A DNA stretch of 5,316 nt from Clostridia bacterium. Lineage in GTDB: Bacteria > Bacillota > Clostridia > Saccharofermentanales > Saccharofermentanaceae. The position numbers were made by a program, and so were the translations under genes. The stretch lies in the NCBI GenBank assembly GCA_017881645.1, contig JADGQQ010000133.1:1-5316 (forward strand), read 5' to 3'. How positions within the stretch are numbered: position 1 is the first letter of the stretch; each line of letters starts with the position of its first letter. Under the pieces are notes generated by a model that saw only the letters and a list, made by a program, of their open reading frames with translations, made no database searches and had not been told where the DNA came from. This document shows, one piece after another, positions 1-4,681 of the stretch.

Positions 1-2
1 AA

Positions 3-446
3 ATATCCGGATACTGGAGTGAGAAAGACGAAAAGTCGCTGTCTTCGGAATATAACGTCGCATGGGGAGACCAGTCGCTGACTGCACGGGTCATGATTTT
101 TCGATTCTACCCTTCCGGGAGCCTGCGAAGCCTGACGTTCTGGCCGGAGGATGTGTATGAGATTTCCACGCCGGCCGGCCGCATTCCCGTGCGGATTGGC
201 GTCTCTTTTTACGAGAGCGGAGCGATCCAAAGTGTAGAACCTGCGGAACCGGTCCGGATTCCCGGAGCTGATCCTGAAGAAATTGCCTACGATATGGACG
301 CGGCCGGACTGCACGGTGACAGCAATTCGCTGCGCTTCGCACCGGACGGCACCGTGATTTCCTGTGTAATGAACGGATTCCGGACAATGCCGCTGATGGA
401 TCTCTGCGGTGACTGCAGCACATGCGAATCCGGGTGCGGAAAATGA
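3..446 (+). CDS. MORN-like beta-repeat protein with C-terminal cysteine cluster, 5'-truncated
   Basis: The reading frame is open from the first complete codon (position 3) to the TGA at 444-446, with no stop upstream, so this is the 3' end of a longer gene. An internal ATG at 93 is unlikely to be the true start because the residues before it (for example GYWSEKDEKSL) look like genuine protein. Three related strands are visible: FYPSGSLRSL (about 105-134), FYESGAIQSV (207-236) and a weaker FAPDGTVISC (336-365). This F-Y-x-S-G-x-L/I-x-S pattern resembles MORN/YwqK-like repeats, and from memory it resembles a conserved hypothetical family in clostridia and methanogens. The protein ends LCGDCSTCESGCGK, giving C-X2-C-X2-C-X3-C (Cys codons at 405, 414, 423, 435), the spacing of a ferredoxin [4Fe-4S] motif without the usual trailing Pro. 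No signal peptide or membrane segment is visible in the part present. Function unknown. Confidence 0.8.
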   Translation: MSGYWSEKDEKSLSSEYNVAWGDQSLTARVMIFRFYPSGSLRSLTFWPEDVYEISTPAGRIPVRIGVSFYESGAIQSVEPAEPVRIPGADPEEIAYDMDAAGLHGDSNSLRFAPDGTVISCVMNGFRTMPLMDLCGDCSTCESGCGK

Positions 447-477
447 TTTATTCTAATGCAATTTGAAGAGAATGTCT

Positions 478-506
478 TTCGAAAACATACAAACTCATGA
501 TACAAT
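478..506 (+). promoter_or_regulatory. Predicted extended -10 promoter for the lipoprotein gene
   Basis: TGATACAAT at 498-506 is a perfect TG-N extended -10 followed by a five-of-six match to TATAAT. The -35 region 17 bp upstream (TTCGAA, 478-483) is poor, as is common when an extended -10 is present. Transcription would start near 513, leaving a leader of about 25 nt that contains AAGGAGG (521-527), 10 nt before the ATG at 538. Confidence 0.6.
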
Positions 507-511
507 GAGTT
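492..511. repeat. Inverted repeat overlapping the -10 element (operator candidate)
   Basis: AACTCAT (492-498) and ATGAGTT (505-511) are perfect 7-bp inverted arms separated by six bases. The dyad covers the whole extended -10 element of the lipoprotein promoter. A repressor bound here would block RNA polymerase. It is too short, and lacks a following T-run, to act as a terminator. A chance occurrence cannot be excluded. Confidence 0.4.
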
Positions 512-537
512 CATTCATGTAAGGAGGGGTTTTCAAT

Positions 538-1011
538 ATGAAAATATCTAAAAAAGTCATTTCTTTGTTGGTCGCTTCGGTCCTGGCCTTTTCGCTCGCC
601 GGCTGCGGGATTGCAAATCGCACCGCCATTTCATCGGACAAATTTACATCAGTAATGGAAGACAACAAATACACCGTTGAGGAATCTTCCGATGTCGCTG
701 ACACGTATAAGGCGGATAAGGCCTTTTACGCGTACAATGACGATTCTTCCGTTGTACTTATTTTCATGGAATTCGGCTCGGCTGCGGATGCAAAGGCAGC
801 TTATGACAGCCTGAAGACGGATCTGGACAGCATCAAGACCGATAGTTCGAAGTCATCCGAAAAGATCGTTGCAAACTATTCAAAATACGTAGTGGAGAAC
901 TCGGATGAGTTCGGCGTAATTTCCCGCACAGACAATACAATCGTCTGCGCAGATGTAACGACCGGCGACAAGAGTGAAATTACCAGTGTTCTGAAAGAAC
1001 TGGGATATTAA
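538..1011 (+). CDS. Small secreted lipoprotein of unknown function
   Basis: This 157-residue protein starts with a classic lipoprotein signal: a basic n-region (MKISKK), a hydrophobic stretch at about 7-19 and the lipobox LAGC, with Cys23 as the predicted lipidated residue after signal peptidase II cleavage. The mature part of about 135 residues is hydrophilic, with many Asp, Lys and Ser. Noted patches are KFTSVMEDNKYTVEE near its N-terminus, a central VVLIFMEFGSAADAKAAYDSL segment (hydrophobic strand then helix) and a C-terminal EITSVLKELGY helix. It resembles small clostridial lipoproteins of unknown role that share the 'F-x-x-x-M-E-x-x-x-Y-T-V' opening and the final 'LGY'; this is recall, not a search result. 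The start is fixed by AAGGAGG at 521-527. The gene has its own promoter and about 270 non-coding bases downstream, so it is probably monocistronic. It would be anchored to the outer face of the membrane. Function unknown. Confidence 0.88.
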   Translation: MKISKKVISLLVASVLAFSLAGCGIANRTAISSDKFTSVMEDNKYTVEESSDVADTYKADKAFYAYNDDSSVVLIFMEFGSAADAKAAYDSLKTDLDSIKTDSSKSSEKIVANYSKYVVENSDEFGVISRTDNTIVCADVTTGDKSEITSVLKELGY

Positions 1012-1195
1012 TCGATTTTGACGCTGTGACGGAATCATTCGACTTTCCGGGACAGGACATCAACTGAAGGAACATGGAATTTGCTGAAAGCCTTTCGATT
1101 TTCACCTAATTGCTGCAGAGCGGTACGGAGAATTATCGGGGGGCTTTCTTCTTTGTGCGGAAGCTTCTTGAAAACGGCGCGATTCCGGGTCTCGC
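1012..1195. other. Non-coding spacer between lipoprotein gene and speD promoter region
   Basis: No credible gene was found on either strand. An 11-codon ATG frame at 1074-1109 has its purine-rich stretch too close to the start. I could not find a convincing rho-independent terminator for the lipoprotein gene. The best candidate is a four-base stem, GAAA/TTTC, near 1085-1096 followed by GATTTT, which is weak. Confidence 0.5.
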
Positions 1196-1207
1196 GGGGA
1201 ATTCCCC
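1196..1207. repeat. 12-bp perfect palindrome upstream of the speD -35 box
   Basis: GGGGAATTCCCC is perfectly self-complementary and ends 8 bp before the TTGACA of the speD promoter. Its position near -55 to -44 of the predicted transcript start would suit a regulator contacting RNA polymerase from upstream. There is no direct evidence that any protein binds it. Confidence 0.4.
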
Positions 1208-1215
1208 CCAAACCA

Positions 1216-1244
1216 TTGACAGGACGGGCTTTTCCCCGTACTAT
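1216..1244 (+). promoter_or_regulatory. Strong sigma-A-type promoter of the polyamine operon
   Basis: A perfect -35 TTGACA (1216-1221) is followed by the optimal 17-bp spacer and TACTAT (1239-1244), a good -10. The predicted start is near 1251, giving a short leader of about 35 nt before speD. That leaves no room for a riboswitch inside the transcript. The 17-bp spacer itself carries an inverted repeat, and TCACGTGA (1247-1254) covers the predicted start. Confidence 0.8.
1224..1239. repeat. Inverted repeat within the speD promoter spacer
   Basis: ACGGG (1224-1228) and CCCGT (1235-1239) are complementary 5-bp arms with six bases between them. The element lies almost exactly between the -35 and -10 boxes, a usual place for a repressor site. 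The arms are short, so chance is a real possibility. Confidence 0.3.
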
Positions 1245-1246
1245 TC

Positions 1247-1254
1247 TCACGTGA
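1247..1254. repeat. TCACGTGA palindrome at the predicted speD transcription start
   Basis: This 8-bp perfect palindrome spans the predicted +1 of the speD transcript. One base pair beyond the mismatched flank (T1245 with A1256) also fits, so the symmetry may be slightly longer. It is a possible operator; no regulator is encoded nearby to support this. Confidence 0.3.
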
Positions 1255-1285
1255 AATACTATAATTTTAAACAGGAAAGGTTGTG

Positions 1286-2101
1286 ATGATAGGGTTGGAA
1301 AAAAAGCTGACGCTATACGGCTTTAACAACCTCACAAAAACACTTAGCTTCAACATCTATGATGTTTGCTATGCCAAAAGTGAGAAAGAGCAAAGAGACT
1401 ACATTGCATACGTAGACGAACAGTACAATTCTGATCGTCTGACAAAGATCTTATGTGAAGTTACTTCCATGATCGGGGCACATGTGCTGAACATCTCAAA
1501 ACAGGATTATGATCCGCAGGGCGCCAGCGTTACGCTGCTTGTCACCGAGGAATTCATGTCCGATGATCTGATCAACGGATCCTGCAACCGGGGTAAGGGG
1601 TTTGCACTCACGCCCAAGGATACACTGGCGGGACATCTGGACAAGAGCCATCTGACCGTGCATACATATCCTGAGTATCACCCCGATAATTCCATTGCGA
1701 CATTCCGGGTCGATATCGACGTATCTACCTGCGGGAAGATTTCTCCGCTGAAGACACTGGATTATCTGATCGGGAGCTTTGATTCCGATATTATGACGAT
1801 AGACTATCGTGTGCGTGGATTTACACGCGACGTGAACGGCAAAAAGCTGTATATCGACCACGACATTACATCCATTCAGGACTACATTGACGACAAGACG
1901 CTCGAGACGTATGACGCGATTGATGTCAACGTCTATCAGGCGAATATTTTTCACACGAAAATGCTCATCAAAGAAATTGAGCTTCAGAACTACCTTTTCA
2001 ACAAGGATGTGCTTGAACTTTCGCCCAAACAGCGTCTGTCCATTACGAGCAATCTGCGTCGTGAGATGATCGAAATATTCAGTGGAATGAATATTTACTG
2101 A
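1286..2101 (+). CDS. speD: S-adenosylmethionine decarboxylase proenzyme
   Basis: SpeD removes CO2 from S-adenosylmethionine to give decarboxylated SAM, the aminopropyl donor for spermidine synthesis. The 271-residue product matches the long E. coli-type SpeD (about 264 residues) along its length, including YGFNNLTK near the start, DYDPQGASVTLLV, VDIDVSTCGKISPLK, IDYRVRGFTRD, DVNVYQANIFHTKM and a similar C-terminus. The self-cleavage site is intact: in LDKSHLTVHTYPE, Ser121 (codon 1646-1648) becomes the pyruvoyl cofactor, splitting the chain into about 120- and 151-residue parts. The family's His (126) and Cys (149) are also present. A GTG at 1283 immediately precedes the ATG. I chose the ATG because AGGAAAGG (1273-1280) sits 5 nt from it but only 2 nt from the GTG. 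It is the first gene of the operon, directly after a strong promoter. The enzyme is cytosolic. Confidence 0.97.
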   Translation: MIGLEKKLTLYGFNNLTKTLSFNIYDVCYAKSEKEQRDYIAYVDEQYNSDRLTKILCEVTSMIGAHVLNISKQDYDPQGASVTLLVTEEFMSDDLINGSCNRGKGFALTPKDTLAGHLDKSHLTVHTYPEYHPDNSIATFRVDIDVSTCGKISPLKTLDYLIGSFDSDIMTIDYRVRGFTRDVNGKKLYIDHDITSIQDYIDDKTLETYDAIDVNVYQANIFHTKMLIKEIELQNYLFNKDVLELSPKQRLSITSNLRREMIEIFSGMNIY

Positions 2102-2120
2102 TCGGGAAGAGGAGTCGGAA

Positions 2121-3593
2121 ATGAATGCTTTTTCTTCGGGTCAAGGGGCGCTTTCGCAGGAAAGTGCTCCGATCTATGAAGCTCTCCAGCAATACAAATC
2201 CATGCGCGTGGTTCCTTTTGACGTGCCGGGACATAAGCAGGGCCGCGGGAATCCGGAACTTACCGAATTTCTCGGCAAGGCCTGCCTTTCCGTGGATGTA
2301 AATTCCATGAAACCTCTCGACAATCTGAGCCATCCGGTTTCCGTGATACGGGATGCGGAGATACTGGCTGCACAGGCCTTCGGCGCAGCTCATGCTTTTT
2401 TCATCGTAAACGGGACAACGGCGGCGGTGCAGGCCATGATTCTGAGCGTCTGCCACCCCGGAGATGAGATTATTCTTCCGAGAAATGTTCATAAGAGCGC
2501 AATTGCAGCTCTTGTTCTCTGCGGCGCGGTTCCGGTATACGTGAATCCCGGCGTGGACACGGAACTGGGCATCCCGCTGGGGATGGCGATTGCCGATGTG
2601 GAGAAGGCGATTCTTGCGCATCCGGAAGCAAAAGCCGTCATGGTGAATAACCCGACGTATTACGGTGTCTGCTCGAATCTGCGGGCGATCGTGGATCTTG
2701 CGCACAGCCACGGCATGAAGGTGCTGGTGGACGAGGCACACGGGACGCATTTTTACTTTAACGAACATCTCCCGGTATCGGCGATGGCCGCCGGAGCGGA
2801 TCTTGCATCGGTCAGCATGCATAAGACCGGCGGGTCACTGACACAGAGTTCGTTTCTGCTGGCCGGACCCGGTGAGCGGGAAGGATACCTGCTGCAGATT
2901 CTGAATCTGACACAGACAACGAGCGCGTCTTATCTCCTTATGTCTTCGCTGGATCTGTCGCGGCGGAATCTCGCACTGCACGGAGAAGAGATTTTTGGCA
3001 ACGTGATCCGGCTGGCGCAGTATGCACGCGATGAGATTAACGGAATCGGCGGCTATTATGCTTTTTCGAAGGAAAGAGTCAACGGTGATACGATCTTCGA
3101 CTTTGACACAACGAAGCTGTCGGTATTTACCCGTTCCATCGGGTTGGCCGGAATTGAAGTATATGACCTGCTGCGTGACGAGTACGGCATACAGGTGGAG
3201 TTCGGAGATCTCGGGAACTTCCTTGCGGTCATTTCCGTCGGCGACCGGGAACGCGAAATCGAACGGCTCGTCAGCGCGCTGGCCGAAATCAAGCGGCGTT
3301 ACTCCAAAGACCCGGCCGGACTTTTCGACCATGAATATATTCATCCGCAGGTGTGCATGACGCCGCAGAAGGCGTTCTATGCAAATAAGGAGCCGTCGCG
3401 TCTTACGGAAAGCGCGGGTCGGATCTGTACGGACTCCATTATGTGTTATCCGCCCGGGATTCCGATCATTGCACCCGGTGAACTCGTTACACAGGAAATC
3501 ATTGATTACATTATATATGCCAAAGCAAAAGGATGTTTTCTGACAGGCACGGAAGACCCAAATGCCGAAATCATCGGCGTCGTTAAGGAATAG
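2121..3593 (+). CDS. speA: PLP-dependent Orn/Lys/Arg decarboxylase (arginine decarboxylase-like)
   Basis: This 490-residue enzyme belongs to the fold-type I Orn/Lys/Arg decarboxylases, in the short form typical of Bacillus SpeA and clostridial relatives. It lacks the N-terminal receiver-like wing domain of the long E. coli enzymes. Visible motifs in order: FDVPGHKQG (33-41), NGTTAAVQA (97-105, PLP phosphate loop), RNVHKSA with His124 expected to stack on PLP, VDEAHGTH (203-210) with Asp204 and His207, and SMHKTGGSLTQSS (232-244) with Lys235 forming the Schiff base. The C-terminal domain contains CYPPGIPIIAPGE (442-454). All catalytic residues look intact. AGAGGAG (2108-2114) lies 6 nt before the ATG, and the gap from speD is only 19 nt, so the genes are almost certainly co-transcribed. 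It supplies the amine substrate or precursor for SpeE. Substrate is not certain from sequence: arginine (agmatine), lysine (cadaverine) or ornithine (putrescine). The symbol follows the usual naming. Confidence 0.93.
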   Translation: MNAFSSGQGALSQESAPIYEALQQYKSMRVVPFDVPGHKQGRGNPELTEFLGKACLSVDVNSMKPLDNLSHPVSVIRDAEILAAQAFGAAHAFFIVNGTTAAVQAMILSVCHPGDEIILPRNVHKSAIAALVLCGAVPVYVNPGVDTELGIPLGMAIADVEKAILAHPEAKAVMVNNPTYYGVCSNLRAIVDLAHSHGMKVLVDEAHGTHFYFNEHLPVSAMAAGADLASVSMHKTGGSLTQSSFLLAGPGEREGYLLQILNLTQTTSASYLLMSSLDLSRRNLALHGEEIFGNVIRLAQYARDEINGIGGYYAFSKERVNGDTIFDFDTTKLSVFTRSIGLAGIEVYDLLRDEYGIQVEFGDLGNFLAVISVGDREREIERLVSALAEIKRRYSKDPAGLFDHEYIHPQVCMTPQKAFYANKEPSRLTESAGRICTDSIMCYPPGIPIIAPGELVTQEIIDYIIYAKAKGCFLTGTEDPNAEIIGVVKE

Positions 3594-3599
3594 GACAGC

Positions 3600-3613
3600 T
3601 CGCATATTTGCGA
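3600..3613 (+). repeat. Small hairpin in the speA-speE gap
   Basis: TCGCA and TGCGA form a 5-bp stem with a four-base loop (TATT), starting 6 nt after the speA stop. There is no T-run after it, so it is unlikely to terminate transcription. It might affect mRNA stability or relative expression of speE, but this is speculative. Confidence 0.25.
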
Positions 3614-3635
3614 ACAATACAGACCGGAGGGTTAT

Positions 3636-4484
3636 ATGGAACTTTGGTATACGGAAGAACACACGCCGAACGTCCGTTTTTCCATTAAAGTGGATAAAAT
3701 GCTGTTTACCGAACAGACGGAATTCCAACAGATTGATGTTTTCGAGTCGGAAGAATTCGGCCGGTTCCTCACGCTCGACGGCCTGATGATGCTTACGGAA
3801 AAAGATGAGTTCATCTATCATGAAATGATGGTTCACGTACCGATGGCTTCAAATCCGAAAATCCGGAAAGTGCTGGTCATCGGCGGAGGAGACGGCGGAA
3901 CGGTGCGGGAGCTGACCCGCTATGACGATATCGAATGCATTGACCTCGTCGAGATTGACGAACGCGTTGTAACAGTGTGCCGGGAATATCTTCCGCAGGT
4001 GGCGGGGAAGTTCGGCGACCCGCGGGTGCATATGTATTTCGAGGACGGGCTTCGCTATATCCGTACCCGCGAAAACGAATACGACCTGATCATCGTCGAT
4101 TCGACGGATCCGTTCGGACCGGGCGAAGGGCTTTTCACGAAAGAATTCTACGGCAACTGTTATAAGGCCCTCAAAGAGGACGGGATTCTGGTCAACCAGC
4201 ACGAGAGCCCGTACTATGAGAAAGACGCGGAAGCAATGAAGCGTGCGCATACTCGTATTGTCGAATTCTTCCCGGTGTGCGAAGTCTATCAGGCGCATAT
4301 TCCGACCTACCCGTCGGGACACTGGCTGTTTGGATTTGCATCCAAAAAAATCGATCCGGTTAAGGATCTCGATGCTGCGGCATGGAATGCTCTGGGGATT
4401 GCCACACGATACTACAACACCCGTCTGCATACGGGGGCTTTTGCTTTGCCGAATTACGTATTGGACATTCTGGAGATGAAATAG
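3636..4484 (+). CDS. speE: Spermidine synthase (polyamine aminopropyltransferase)
   Basis: SpeE transfers the aminopropyl group of decarboxylated SAM to a diamine acceptor, normally putrescine, giving spermidine and methylthioadenosine. At 282 residues it has the usual family length. The N-terminal beta-domain opens ELWYTEEHTPNVRFSIKV and contains EFGRFLTLDGLMMLTEKDEFIYHE. The Rossmann domain has VIGGGDGGTVRE (81-92, decarboxylated-SAM site), LVEIDERVV (104-112) and YFEDGLRYI. The active-site loop is IVDSTDPFGPGEGLF (153-167), with Asp155 and Asp158 as the conserved catalytic and substrate-binding acids. PTYPSGHWLFGFAS (223-236) is also characteristic. Compared with my recollection of B. subtilis SpeE, the segment NQHESPYYE replaces one like AQTDNPWFT, which may bear on acceptor choice. 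GGAGG (3626-3630) is 5 nt before the ATG, and the gap from speA is 42 nt. It is the third gene of the polyamine operon. Confidence 0.96.
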   Translation: MELWYTEEHTPNVRFSIKVDKMLFTEQTEFQQIDVFESEEFGRFLTLDGLMMLTEKDEFIYHEMMVHVPMASNPKIRKVLVIGGGDGGTVRELTRYDDIECIDLVEIDERVVTVCREYLPQVAGKFGDPRVHMYFEDGLRYIRTRENEYDLIIVDSTDPFGPGEGLFTKEFYGNCYKALKEDGILVNQHESPYYEKDAEAMKRAHTRIVEFFPVCEVYQAHIPTYPSGHWLFGFASKKIDPVKDLDAAAWNALGIATRYYNTRLHTGAFALPNYVLDILEMK

Positions 4485-4498
4485 GCACTTTTTGCGGA

Positions 4499-4510
4499 AT
4501 CTGTACAGAT
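4499..4510. repeat. 12-bp perfect palindrome just after speE
   Basis: ATCTGTACAGAT is perfectly self-complementary and begins 15 nt after the speE stop codon. It could be a regulator site for the downstream kinase gene. I found no convincing -35/-10 pair next to it. As RNA it would form only a very short stem, so it is not a terminator. Confidence 0.4.
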
Positions 4511-4549
4511 AGAACCGGACATGCAGAAAAGGGCACAGAGGAACACGAT

Positions 4550-4681
4550 ATGATTGGCACAGTGCCTGGCAAAATGATTCTCTATTTCGGAAATGACGCG
4601 AAGCGGATCTGGACGACCGGGTGTGCTTCCTGGTCGGGCATCCGCAATGCGTCCGGATCCATTCTACTGGAGGCAAAATGA
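4550..4681 (+). CDS. Possible 43-residue leader peptide overlapping the kinase start
   Basis: An ATG at 4550 is preceded by AGAGGA (4537-4542) with a 7-nt gap, a good ribosome binding site. The 43-codon frame begins MIGTVPGKMILYFGNDAKRI and ends with a TGA at 4679-4681 that overlaps the kinase ATG as ATGA, the classic arrangement for translational coupling. The peptide has no signal sequence, no clear membrane segment and no family that I recognise. The same frame is open upstream inside speE, so it could be a chance opening. The site and the overlap are the only evidence for it being real. Confidence 0.3.
   Translation: MIGTVPGKMILYFGNDAKRIWTTGCASWSGIRNASGSILLEAK
4603..4645 (+). other. Imperfect stem-loop in the leader of the kinase gene
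   Basis: GCGGAT (4603-4608) pairs with ATCCGC (4640-4645). Inside it, CGACC (4614-4618) pairs with GGTCG (4632-4636), leaving a 13-base loop and an internal bulge. The structure ends about 23 nt before the kinase ribosome binding site GGAGG (4669-4673). No T-run follows, so it is not a standard terminator. It lies inside the putative leader ORF, so ribosomes translating that ORF would unfold it. Confidence 0.35.

Noticed and set aside
463..468. TTGAAG as the -35 box of the lipoprotein promoter.
   Set aside because: It lies 32 bp from the TACAAT -10 element, far beyond the usual 16-18 bp spacing.
1074..1109. An 11-codon ATG frame in the spacer before speD.
   Set aside because: Its purine-rich stretch is only 2-3 nt from the ATG, it is upstream of the speD promoter, and nothing supports its translation.
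1012..1215. A riboswitch controlling speD, for example one sensing S-adenosylmethionine.
   Set aside because: The predicted transcript starts near 1251, after this stretch, and I could not find a multi-helix aptamer or terminator here.
1257..1265. TACTATAAT, containing a perfect TATAAT, as a second speD promoter.
   Set aside because: No -35-like sequence sits 16-18 bp upstream and there is no TG extension. The TTGACA-N17-TACTAT pair just upstream explains transcription better.
1496..1954. A 152-codon open frame on the minus strand inside speD.
   Set aside because: It lies entirely opposite a gene with clear SpeD motifs and has no promoter or ribosome site that I could support.
2079..2822. 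A 247-codon open frame on the minus strand opposite the decarboxylase gene.
   Set aside because: Same reasoning: it opposes a gene with an intact PLP site, and the predicted peptide is rich in His and Arg with no family match.
2835..3836. A 333-codon open frame on the minus strand across the decarboxylase and speE genes.
   Set aside because: It lies opposite two strongly supported genes, has no recognisable motif and resembles no known family. It is a by-product of the codon pattern on the + strand.
4554..4565. GGCAC-A-GTGCC as a terminator hairpin after speE.
   Set aside because: The loop would be a single base, so the usable stem is at most four pairs, and no T-run follows.
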